Shown here one piece after another: positions 23,743 through 31,020 of a stretch of DNA of 37,909 nucleotides; position 1 is the stretch's first letter, and every line of letters begins with the position of its first letter. The notes beneath the pieces are model-generated. The model saw only the letters and a program-made list of their open reading frames with translations. It made no database searches and was not told where the DNA came from. The position numbers and the translations under genes were made by a program. The stretch is from Acidobacteriota bacterium (GTDB taxonomy: Bacteria; Acidobacteriota; Terriglobia; UBA7540): the NCBI GenBank assembly GCA_902812415.1, contig CADDZJ010000036.1, forward strand, positions 1 to 37,909, given 5' to 3'.

Positions 23743-23811
23743 AATATTTCACAACGCTCAGTTCATTATGCATTGAAGAGGAAAGCGTTGCCAACGCGCT
23801 GACTGCGGCTA

Positions 23812-25881
23812 TCACTCGTTCCCGCTGGCCCACTTTTTCCAAAGAGCGGCGTGGGTAAGCATCCTGATGTAGATTCCTCCCACCACGGGCCGCGCCTGGA
23901 ATCCCACCTGCGTGCCATCCACCGTCCAGTACCAGTCGCTGAGCGGCACGCGGGTGGGAGTGGCATTGGCGAAGTGGTAGAGTCCTGAAAAGAGCGAGCG
24001 AAAAAGGATATCCGATTCTGCCAGGCTCGCAGACCAGGCTTCCCAGTCGAGCTTGGTGAAAGCCGAGCGGCTATCCAGGGGGAAACCGAAAGCTGTTGCT
24101 TGTTTCCGGTAATAAGTCAGTTCCTGGCGGGCAAGACTCTCCGGAAACAGCTTCAATCCCAGCACGCGATCCCAGACCAGGTTGTACTTCTGGCTCCAGG
24201 TGTGAGGACGATCAAAGGCGAGGCGCGTGTGCCCGGCATCGGCAGCCATTCGCATCCATTTCAAAGCATAGTCTTCGGCGGTTTTGCGATACGTTTCCGC
24301 CGTATGTTTTTTGCCCAGCATCCCGGCCAGCATCGCATAGGAACCAAGCGCCTCAATGGCTTTTAGAGAGAGGTTGGCATTGTGCGCGAGCAGCCCGGTG
24401 AAATCATCGGTACAAAGCTGATTGCCGGGATCAAGACCATGGGCTTTGAGGTAGTCTGCCCATTTCGAAAGCAGTGGCCAATATCGGTTCGCAAAGGAAG
24501 CATTCCCTTCCGCTTTCGCAATGGCGGCGATCATCAGAAGCATATTCCCGGATTCTTCCACCGGCATACTCTCCATTTTGGAAGGCACGCGGGCGTTATC
24601 GATAGGATAAGTTCCGAGATCGTGCGGGGCGTAGGGATAAGGCCATCGATTCGACCGGGCGTAGTCGAGCAGAGGGATGAGCGAATATTCCAGAAGCTTG
24701 GGATTCAGCAAAAGCAGGATGGGCGCTTCAGGATAGATCACGTCGGCCGTCTGAGCGCAGCCGCAACTGGAGATTTCTTTCAGGAACATCAAAGGCTCAT
24801 CATTCGGCCCGAGTGCCAGCTTATTGGCGGCAAAGGCTTGTCGATAGGCGAGAGCGGCAACTTCAGCATATGGCTCGCCGCCAGTTCGCGTAAGGTCTGC
24901 CATCAGTTTCTGGTCAAAGGATTTGCTGCGCGCGTTCAAGGGGTTGTAGTCATGTTCCGCGCTTTCCAGAAGATCGCTGATTTTGGCATTTTGGTGTTGC
25001 CAGTAGGGACGCAAGCGCGTGTGAAAATATTCGATAGGGTAGATTTCATCGTAGGCCAGAATCAGGTGACGCGAGACAGCGGAGCGTCCGACGTTGCCAA
25101 GATTGAACGCAAAGGCGATTACAGGCCAGTGATCATTTGCAGGGCGTGGCATGCGCGTGTCGCTTGTAGCCGGCAGGCTGCCCGTTGAGGTAAAAGCCTG
25201 AATTGCAGCTCTTTCGTCGAGCACCGCGTTCTGCGTTGACTCGCTCTGCGGCGCGGCGACATAAAGATAACCCCAGTCGATGCGGATACGATCTCCAGCC
25301 TGCTTCAAGATTGGCTGGTCGGCCGTTCCCATCCTCAGAACGCTCAGATTCGTCGCGCTGGCCGCGCCCCAGACTACTTTTTCGTCCGGAGTGTTCACCA
25401 CCAACTCGGCTGTATTGTCGTAATAGATTGCAACCTGGTGACGCTTGCCATCCGTTGAACGCGCTTCCCAGGCGAGGTAGGTGACAGGGCGAGCCAGCAC
25501 ATCCAAGTCCTGAGGGAGATCAGGAGTTAGAAAGACGAGTTGAAGCCGGACGCCGCCTGCCTGGAATGCATAAACCGTGCGCGTGGGAAGCACGTTAAGG
25601 TTCAGTTGCCGCGCGGGAGTCACCTTGGAAGGCTCATTACCCATAATGCGATAGGTTTTGCCGTCCACTCTTACGAGGCTTTGCATCGTCATGCGCTCAC
25701 CGGTCCAGTGCCGCGTCGCGTCATAAGTTAAATGGTCTGCAAACGACCAGATGCTGAAATAGGGATCGACAGCGATCAAGGGGACGGCAGGCGGCCGGAA
25801 CGCGTTCTCGGCTGATCGCGCCGAGACGAAGGCGCAAGTTATGAAAAAAGGAACCATGAACGCGCGCAGTCGAAATTTCAT
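23812..25881 (-). CDS. Secreted glutaminase-A-like protein (DUF4964/5127/4965/1793 family)
   Basis: A 689-residue protein with a signal peptide (about 5-23, ending ARSAE). The layout matches fungal and bacterial glutaminase A relatives: N-terminal region with RPPAVPLIAVDPYFSIWS (about 29-46) and HWTGERMTMQSLVRVDGK, a beta-rich middle with VAIYYDNTAELVVN, then an (alpha/alpha)6-barrel-like half with AAIAKAEGNASFANRYWPLL, NANLSLKAIEALGSYAML and, near the end, SDWYWTVDGTQVGFQARPVVGG. These proteins are secreted and the characterised ones release glutamate from glutamine, but many bacterial members have unknown substrates. AGGAG lies before ATG. It sits between the response regulator and the ABC genes on the same strand. 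Confidence 0.85.
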   Translation of the reverse strand: MKFRLRAFMVPFFITCAFVSARSAENAFRPPAVPLIAVDPYFSIWSFADHLTYDATRHWTGERMTMQSLVRVDGKTYRIMGNEPSKVTPARQLNLNVLPTRTVYAFQAGGVRLQLVFLTPDLPQDLDVLARPVTYLAWEARSTDGKRHQVAIYYDNTAELVVNTPDEKVVWGAASATNLSVLRMGTADQPILKQAGDRIRIDWGYLYVAAPQSESTQNAVLDERAAIQAFTSTGSLPATSDTRMPRPANDHWPVIAFAFNLGNVGRSAVSRHLILAYDEIYPIEYFHTRLRPYWQHQNAKISDLLESAEHDYNPLNARSKSFDQKLMADLTRTGGEPYAEVAALAYRQAFAANKLALGPNDEPLMFLKEISSCGCAQTADVIYPEAPILLLLNPKLLEYSLIPLLDYARSNRWPYPYAPHDLGTYPIDNARVPSKMESMPVEESGNMLLMIAAIAKAEGNASFANRYWPLLSKWADYLKAHGLDPGNQLCTDDFTGLLAHNANLSLKAIEALGSYAMLAGMLGKKHTAETYRKTAEDYALKWMRMAADAGHTRLAFDRPHTWSQKYNLVWDRVLGLKLFPESLARQELTYYRKQATAFGFPLDSRSAFTKLDWEAWSASLAESDILFRSLFSGLYHFANATPTRVPLSDWYWTVDGTQVGFQARPVVGGIYIRMLTHAALWKKWASGNE

Positions 25882-25976
25882 CAGTTCAGCTCCTAAGGTT
25901 CATTAAGCGTTTTAGGATCACACAATGATATCGAAAGGACTTCGGTCATGGGAAATCCTGTTGTGAGGTTTCTTTC

Positions 25977-27353
25977 TCAGGGCTCGCCTTCGTCCGCCAC
26001 CCCGATTTTTGAGAGTCGATATCGTAAGGCGTTCCGCGAAAGGCCCAGCAAACGCGCCGCCTGGCTTTTATTGCCGTTGGCGCGCCGCAAGGCTTCCCGG
26101 ATGATTTCATCTTCAAACTGTTCAAGCGTCATGCCTTCAGGAGGGAACGGCACGCCTGAACTGGTGAGTTCTTTGGGAGCGATGGAAGGTGAGAGGTCCA
26201 GCCGGATATCGGATTCCTCAATCTGCGGGCGGCTGGTGAGCGCCACGGCCCGCTCGATGATGTTTTCCAATTCCCGCACGTTGCCCGGCCAGTGAAATTC
26301 CATCAGTTTCTTCATGGCGGCGGGCGTGATGCCGCTCACGCTCTTTCCGGCTTCCCCGGCAAAGCGTTCGATAAAAAGATGGACAAGATCGGGTATATCT
26401 TCCTTGTGCTCGCGGAGCGGGGGAATGTTAATCGGCACGACGTTCAGCCGATAATAGAGGTCTTCACGAAAGCTGCCCTGTTCGAGAGCGGCGCGAAGGT
26501 CGCGATTCGTAGCGGCCACCAAGCGGACATCGACCTTCAGGGTTTTCGTCCCGCCCAGCCGCTCGAATTCGCGTTCCTGAAGCACGCGAAGCAGCTTGAC
26601 CTGAATCGAGGGCGGGACGTCGCCGATCTCGTCGAGAAAAATGGTTCCTTTATCCGCCAGCTCAAACTTGCCGGGCTTGGCGCTGACCGCGCCGGTAAAA
26701 GCTCCCTTCTCGTATCCAAACAGCTCGCTTTCCAGCAGATTCTCCGGAATGGCGGCGCAGTTGATCTTGATGAAAGGCCCGGAGGAGCGCCGCGAATGCT
26801 GGTGGATGGCGCGCGCGATCAGGTCCTTGCCCACGCCGCTTTCGCCCCCCAGCAGAACGGTGGAGTTGGTGGGAGCCACGCGGTCCACCACCGCCAGCGC
26901 TTCCTGCATTTTGGCGCTGCGCGCGATGATGTTCCTGAACTGATAGCGTTTTCCCAGGGCTTCCCGCAGATCGCGGTTTTCCTCCTGCAGCCGCAGGACG
27001 TTGAGTTCCTTCTTGATGATCAGCTTGATTTCTTCCAGCGAGAAAGGTTTCAGCACGTAGTCGCTGGCGCCGGCCTTCATCGCCTGAACGGCGGTTTCAA
27101 TCGTTCCAAAGGCTGTCATCAGAATCACGGGAATGCGCGCATCGGTCCTTTTGACGGTTTGCAGAAATTCAAGCCCGTCCATGCCGGGAAGCTTGAGGTC
27201 GGTGATGGCAAGATCGAACTTTTCCTGCCGGAGCAGGCGCAATCCCTGTTCCGCGTCGGAGGCAGAGCGCGTGGTGTAGCCTTCCTCGGCAAGGCTGAGC
27301 TGGAGCAGCCGTTGCATCTTGGCTTCGTCTTCAACGATCAGAATGTTGGGCAT
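25977..27353 (-). CDS. NtrC-family sigma-54-dependent response regulator
   Basis: A 458-residue protein. The receiver domain (1-120) has acidic pocket EDE (8-10), phosphoacceptor Asp52 (TDLKLPG), and Lys102. The AAA+ domain (about 140-375) has Walker A GGESGVGK (169-176), the sigma-54 contact loop GAFTGA (217-222), Walker B GTIFLDEIGD (236-245) and the arginine-finger region near RLNVVPINIPPLREH. The C-terminal Fis-type helix-turn-helix (about 413-455) has NKSQAARLLGLSRNALRYRL. All functional residues are intact, so it should activate sigma-54 promoters when phosphorylated by the upstream histidine kinase, 156 bases away. A possible target sequence is at 29938-29953. Confidence 0.96.
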   Translation of the reverse strand: MPNILIVEDEAKMQRLLQLSLAEEGYTTRSASDAEQGLRLLRQEKFDLAITDLKLPGMDGLEFLQTVKRTDARIPVILMTAFGTIETAVQAMKAGASDYVLKPFSLEEIKLIIKKELNVLRLQEENRDLREALGKRYQFRNIIARSAKMQEALAVVDRVAPTNSTVLLGGESGVGKDLIARAIHQHSRRSSGPFIKINCAAIPENLLESELFGYEKGAFTGAVSAKPGKFELADKGTIFLDEIGDVPPSIQVKLLRVLQEREFERLGGTKTLKVDVRLVAATNRDLRAALEQGSFREDLYYRLNVVPINIPPLREHKEDIPDLVHLFIERFAGEAGKSVSGITPAAMKKLMEFHWPGNVRELENIIERAVALTSRPQIEESDIRLDLSPSIAPKELTSSGVPFPPEGMTLEQFEDEIIREALRRANGNKSQAARLLGLSRNALRYRLSKIGVADEGEP

Positions 27354-27509
27354 AGCGAAAGTTCAAGGCCAAATTTCAAATTCCAGATTCCAGAAAACAA
27401 TCCTTATGAAACAAGGGGACGCGGCTCGCATGAAAAAACTTTTTTCGGGCTCAGAATGACAAGCGAAGTAACCCGCATGGCATACGCAGGGAGTTTTTTT
27501 ATCGCTTGG

Positions 27510-28805
27510 CTAAACCTCCTGCCTGCCGCCCACAGACTTCTGCTTTTTGTCTTCCGCCTGCTCCGGCTCCCCCGGCAAGAACAGACGAAAACAGGCGCCG
27601 CTGGAAGGAGTTCTCACCAGCTGAATCCATCCATGATGATCATCCACGATTTTGGCAATAATTGAGAGCCCCAGCCCCAGCCCCGTCTTCTTGGTTGTGA
27701 AGAAAGGATTGAAGATGTGCTCGCGTTGTTCTTCCGGGATTCCCGGCCCGGTATCTTCAACCTCGATCCTGACTCCGCGACGGCCATCCGATTCGCCCGG
27801 CTCGGCCACTATGTGAAGTTTACCGCCTTCCGGCATCGCCTCGTAAGCGTTCAGAAATAAATTGGTGAACACGCGCTCGCAGAGTTCACCATCCAGAGGC
27901 AGGAGCGGCAGACTCCTATGGAATCGCCGCTCCACTTCGATTTTAGGATTCGGATGCTGTTCCTGGACAGATTTCAGCGCGCGGTCGATGATGGGAGTAA
28001 TTTCCTGGACTGCGGATTTCAGTTTCAGCGGGCGGGCGAAATCCAGGAATCGCCCCACCAGGTTGTTGAGCCGTTCGACTTCGCTTGAAATATATCCGGC
28101 GAGTTCAGCCGTGATGGGATCGGCGGGCTTCAACTTCTGATTCAGGATTTCGGCTGAGCCCCTGATGACTCCCAGGGGATTGCGAATCTCATGAGCCAGC
28201 CCCGCCGAAAGTTGGCCCAGGGCCGCAAGACGCTCCGAGCGCCTGGCATCTGCCTGAGCCTGCTCCAACCGTTGATTGGTCTCGCTCAGAGTCTCCGCCA
28301 GCTTCCGATAGCGAACAGCCTGCTGGCGGTTTACTGATACAAAGCGATTAACCACCACGGCTACGAGGAAGAAAAACAGATTGCGGATTGCAAGTTCAGT
28401 AGCGCCGCCAGCCGTGAGCCGATAGAACTGCAAAGCCCACACCAGGAACGAGCAGTAGGCGGCGCATGAAGCCAACGTCCAGAGAAGGGTAGCCCAGCCG
28501 CTATAAAGCATGGCCGCGGAGACCACGGGCAAATAATAGATGGGGTAATAGCTGCTGTTAATGCCGCCGGTATGCGCTACCAGCAGGCTGGCCAGCAGAA
28601 TCTTGATCAGCACGCTGTAAATATTCCGGCGCGGAGGCCCAACCGGCGCGAGAATCTTGGTCTCGAAGATTTGAAAAAGGCCGATTCCTACCAGGATCAT
28701 CTGCTTATGAATCTCAAACAGCGGCGGCAGAACGGCCAGCGCGGCCAGGAAAATCAGCCAGAGGATATCAATCCAGCGGAATGTGGAGGGTTCCTGATCG
28801 ACCAT
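27510..28805 (-). CDS. Membrane sensor histidine kinase
   Basis: A protein of about 431 residues if ATG 28805 is used; GTG 28823 would add six. The N-terminal half (about 10-165) holds five or six membrane helices with very short outside loops, so it probably senses within the membrane. A linker coiled coil (about 175-205) leads to the phosphoacceptor motif LAHEIRNPLGVIRGSAEIL. The ATPase part has N box FTNLFLNAYEAMPEGG, G1 box VEDTGPGIPEEQ, F box and G2 KKTGLGLGLSI. It is encoded just before the NtrC-type regulator. The last residues are rich in charged and polar amino acids. Confidence 0.93.
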   Translation of the reverse strand: MVDQEPSTFRWIDILWLIFLAALAVLPPLFEIHKQMILVGIGLFQIFETKILAPVGPPRRNIYSVLIKILLASLLVAHTGGINSSYYPIYYLPVVSAAMLYSGWATLLWTLASCAAYCSFLVWALQFYRLTAGGATELAIRNLFFFLVAVVVNRFVSVNRQQAVRYRKLAETLSETNQRLEQAQADARRSERLAALGQLSAGLAHEIRNPLGVIRGSAEILNQKLKPADPITAELAGYISSEVERLNNLVGRFLDFARPLKLKSAVQEITPIIDRALKSVQEQHPNPKIEVERRFHRSLPLLPLDGELCERVFTNLFLNAYEAMPEGGKLHIVAEPGESDGRRGVRIEVEDTGPGIPEEQREHIFNPFFTTKKTGLGLGLSIIAKIVDDHHGWIQLVRTPSSGACFRLFLPGEPEQAEDKKQKSVGGRQEV

Positions 28806-28926
28806 AGTTCCCGGAGGAAACACAATTCAACGGGCATGCCAGGGGGTTTTGTCACGCCGAGGGCGCGCCCGCAAAAGCCTCAATATGTTGACACTTCTGC
28901 ATTGATAATGCGAATGTATTTGACTG

Positions 28927-29886
28927 ATGGCTCCGAACGCAAGAGCAACCATGACGAAGGATCGCTCTGCACTCTCAGGTCCCCAGGATATTTTGTCGCT
29001 GATTGGCAACACACCGTTGCTTCGCTTTAGTCGGATCACGCGACAGTTTCCAGGCGTCGAGATTTACGCCAAAGCGGAATGGGAAAATCCGGGCGGGTCT
29101 GTCAAGGACCGCCCCGCGAAAAATATCATCCTGGAAGCTGAGCGGGCAGGGTTGATGAATCACGATAAGATCCTGATTGATTCCACGTCAGGCAACACCG
29201 GGATCGCTTACGCCATGATCTGCGCCGCGCGCGGCTACCGGCTGAAAATCTGCATGCCGTCCAATGTTTCGGCGGAACGAAAGCAGATTCTGGCAGCTTA
29301 TGGAGCGGAGATTATTTACACTGACCCGATGGAGGGCTCAGACGGAGCGATTCGCAAAGTGCGAGAGATGGCGGCTGAGAATCCGGAGCTCTATTTTTAT
29401 GCCAATCAGTACGATAACCCCGCCAACTGGCGCGCGCACTATGAAACAACCGCTCCGGAAATTTTTGAGCAGACTGAAGGCCGCGTGACGCATTTTGTGG
29501 CTGGGCTTGGCACCAGCGGGACATTTATGGGCACGTCGCGGCGACTCAAGGAATTGAACCCCTCTATCTGCTGCATCTCGTTTCAGCCGGATTCCGCATT
29601 CCATGGACTGGAAGGCCTTAAGCACATGGATACGGCGATCCTGCCGGCAATCTACGATCCTACGTTGGCGGATGACGATTTGGCGATTTCAACCGAGGAA
29701 GCCTATGCCATGACGCTGCGGCTGGCCCGCGAAGAAGGCTTGCTGGTGGGGGTTTCAGCCGGCGCCGCGATGGTGGCGGCCATGAAAGTGGCTGCCACCC
29801 TTGACGAAGGTGTGATCGTCACTATTTTTTCGGATAGCGGCGACAAGTATCTCAGCGAGCGATTTTGGACAGAAAGAGTGAAGTGA
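28927..29886 (+). CDS. cysM: Cysteine synthase, CysM type
   Basis: A 319-residue fold-type II PLP enzyme. Lys60 in GGSVKDRPA is the PLP lysine, STSGNTG (87-93) binds the amino-acid substrate and GLGTSGT (193-199) the cofactor phosphate. GLEGLKHMDTAILPAIYDP (about 228-246) resembles the region of actinobacterial CysM used with O-phosphoserine. In that pathway CysM forms a bond between aminoacrylate and a carrier-protein thiocarboxylate. The following genes encode the matching protease, carrier and activator, which strongly supports that role. ATG 28951 (MTKDRS) is an alternative start. TTGACACTT at 28888-28896 may belong to its promoter, but no good -10 was found. Confidence 0.9.
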   Translation: MAPNARATMTKDRSALSGPQDILSLIGNTPLLRFSRITRQFPGVEIYAKAEWENPGGSVKDRPAKNIILEAERAGLMNHDKILIDSTSGNTGIAYAMICAARGYRLKICMPSNVSAERKQILAAYGAEIIYTDPMEGSDGAIRKVREMAAENPELYFYANQYDNPANWRAHYETTAPEIFEQTEGRVTHFVAGLGTSGTFMGTSRRLKELNPSICCISFQPDSAFHGLEGLKHMDTAILPAIYDPTLADDDLAISTEEAYAMTLRLAREEGLLVGVSAGAAMVAAMKVAATLDEGVIVTIFSDSGDKYLSERFWTERVK

Positions 29887-29937
29887 AAGGCGCTTGCAGG
29901 CTTTGATCGCGAGTCCCGCTGGAACCTGTCCAGCCCA

Positions 29938-29953
29938 TGGCACATCTAATGCA
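29938..29953 (+). promoter_or_regulatory. Possible sigma-54 promoter in front of mec
   Basis: TGGCAC (29938-29943), five bases, then ATGCA (29949-29953) matches the -24/-12 consensus TGGCAC-N5-TTGCA at 10 of 11 fixed positions, with GG and GC correctly ten bases apart. Transcription would begin about at the ATG (29963), giving a leaderless message, which would agree with the lack of a ribosome binding site there. At this tolerance about 0.6 matches are expected by chance in both strands of the window, so the call is weak. Confidence 0.3.
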
Positions 29954-29962
29954 TTGACACTT

Positions 29963-30487
29963 ATGGCTCTGCGACTAACGCAAGGTCACATCGATTCCAT
30001 CGCTGCGCATGGGGCGCAGGAATATCCCAATGAATGCTGCGGGGCCATGCTCGGGGTGGAAGTGGATGGGGCCAAGGAAGTGCGGCAACTAGCGCCGCTC
30101 AGAAATCTGCGCCATGACCGGGCCCGGGCGGAAGAGTTGTTGCCGTTGAGCGAGCCTGAGAAGGAATCGGAGAAAAATCGCTTCCTGATCGATCCTGAAG
30201 ATATGTTGCGGGTTGAAAGAGACGCCCGAAAGCGCGGCTTGGACGTTGTAGGTTTCTACCATTCCCACCCCGACCACCCCGCTCGCCCATCACGTTATGA
30301 CCGCGAGCATGCGTTTCCGTGGTACTCTTATGTTATCATTTCCGTAGAGGCTGGAAAGCCGGGAACCTATACCTCCTGGACGCTGCAGGAAGACCGCTCC
30401 GAATTTGATCAGGAACTTATAGAGGTTCTTGGAGTTAATGTGCCTCAAGGGGCTACGGCGATTGCGGAAAGCAGACGACAGGGGTGA
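29963..30487 (+). CDS. mec: JAMM/MPN+ metalloprotease, Mec type
   Basis: A 174-residue zinc protease. The complete JAMM motif is present: Glu24 in PNECCGAMLG and HSHPDHPARPSRYD, where His100, His102, Ser110 and Asp113 match HxHx7Sx2D. Mec enzymes remove cysteine or extra residues from the C-terminus of MoaD/CysO-like carriers, releasing free cysteine and regenerating the Gly-Gly end. Gene order cysM-mec-cysO supports this. The start is ATG 29963, as the frame further upstream (to 29894) lacks family sequence. No ribosome binding site is visible; the gene may be read from the cysM message or leaderless. Here it likely has a second job, to trim the carrier's C-terminal extension. Confidence 0.92.
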   Translation: MALRLTQGHIDSIAAHGAQEYPNECCGAMLGVEVDGAKEVRQLAPLRNLRHDRARAEELLPLSEPEKESEKNRFLIDPEDMLRVERDARKRGLDVVGFYHSHPDHPARPSRYDREHAFPWYSYVIISVEAGKPGTYTSWTLQEDRSEFDQELIEVLGVNVPQGATAIAESRRQG

Positions 30488-30504
30488 GAATTGCATTTTG
30501 GGTA

Positions 30505-30525
30505 ACCCTCTGATTGCGAGAGGGT
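30505..30525 (+). promoter_or_regulatory. Hairpin between mec and cysO
   Basis: ACCCTCT (30505-30511) pairs perfectly with AGAGGGT (30519-30525) across a seven-base loop. It ends 17 bases before the AAGGAG ribosome binding site of cysO. No T-run follows, so it is not a classical terminator; RNA processing or stabilisation of the cysO part of the transcript is possible. Confidence 0.5.
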
Positions 30526-30553
30526 AAGCAGGCAAGCGTTAAAAGGAGACTTG

Positions 30554-30853
30554 ATGGCGGTTAAAGTGATTATCCCGACTCCCCTTCGGCAGTACACTGA
30601 GAAGCGGGATGCGATTGAGTTGGAGGCCGGCACGGTTGCCGAAGCCCTTGCCGGACTTACGAGCAAGTATCAAGGATTGCGCAAGCACCTTTACAATGAG
30701 GAAGGCAAACTGCGCAGCTTTGTGAATATTTATCTGAACGACGAAGACATTCGCTATTTGCAAAAGGACCAAACGCCTTTAAACGAGAACGACATCATCA
30801 GCATTGTTCCCTCCATTGCAGGCGGTCAAAATCTTCAGTGCATCTGTAGCTAG
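30554..30853 (+). CDS. cysO: CysO-like sulfur-carrier protein with C-terminal extension
   Basis: ATG 30554 (not TTG 30551) is five bases after AAGGAG. The 99-residue protein has the beta-grasp ubiquitin-like fold of MoaD/ThiS/CysO: VKVIIPTPLRQYTEK strand, then GTVAEALAGLTSKYQGLRKHL helix, SFVNIYLNDEDIRYL and the closing NDIISIVPSIAGG. In the pathway the Gly-Gly end is adenylated by MoeZ, turned into a thiocarboxylate and used by CysM. Unusually, eight residues, QNLQCICS, follow the Gly-Gly before the stop TAG. Related thiocarboxylate carriers that end beyond Gly-Gly (for example QbsE) require cleavage by a JAMM protease, and the neighbouring mec gene supplies one. Confidence 0.93.
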   Translation: MAVKVIIPTPLRQYTEKRDAIELEAGTVAEALAGLTSKYQGLRKHLYNEEGKLRSFVNIYLNDEDIRYLQKDQTPLNENDIISIVPSIAGGQNLQCICS

Positions 30854-30856
30854 CCT

Positions 30857-30889
30857 GGGTCCGGCAAGCCGGAATCCCGGGCATCTTTT
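30857..30889 (+). terminator. Terminator- or attenuator-like hairpin after cysO
   Basis: GGGTCCGG (30857-30864) pairs with CCGGA plus CCC (30869-30878, with bases AT bulged) across loop CAAG, and TCTTTT follows at 30884-30889 after a six-base spacer. Stop of cysO is at 30853. The T-tract is short and spaced, so partial read-through into moeZ is likely. It may lower moeZ expression relative to cysO. Confidence 0.4.
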
Positions 30890-30914
30890 CACCCGAGACT
30901 TCAATCCATTAAAC

Positions 30915-30984
30915 CCGATCATCCGATACGGCAACGTCAGAGCGCTGAACAGTGATGCGCTCAGCAGGCCGTTGCCATGATCGG
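30915..30984 (+). promoter_or_regulatory. Three-stem structured leader upstream of moeZ
   Basis: Perfectly complementary arms nest inside each other: CCGATCAT (30915-30922) with ATGATCGG (30977-30984); GGCAACG (30930-30936) with CGTTGCC (30970-30976); GAGCGC (30940-30945) with GCGCTC (30957-30962). The two outer stems are contiguous on the 3' side, with a seven-base bulge on the 5' side; the apical loop has 11 bases. It lies 26 bases before AAGGAAAA, the ribosome binding site of moeZ. The shape suits a cis-acting RNA; it does not match any riboswitch I could recall. It could also be a degenerate repeat. Confidence 0.55.
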
Positions 30985-31020
30985 CTAAAGCTATAGACAC
31001 TGGAGATTAAGGAAAAGCGT

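Noticed and set aside
23738-23756. TGGCAC followed by TTCAC as a sigma-54 promoter
   Set aside because: It lies on the plus strand while all nearby genes are on the minus strand, and the -12 part does not fit.
23752-23797. CAACGCT/AGCGTTG dyads before the ABC ATPase end region
   Set aside because: Several overlapping short dyads, a long loop and no T-run on either strand; not a convincing terminator or operator.
26292-27665. 457-codon plus-strand open frame
   Set aside because: It is antisense to the NtrC-type regulator, whose motifs are all intact, and ends inside the histidine kinase gene.
30915-30984. Assignment of the moeZ leader to a known riboswitch (SAM, SAH, molybdenum cofactor)
   Set aside because: The stems are clear but none of the conserved core sequences of these classes that I know could be found, so only a generic structured leader is reported.
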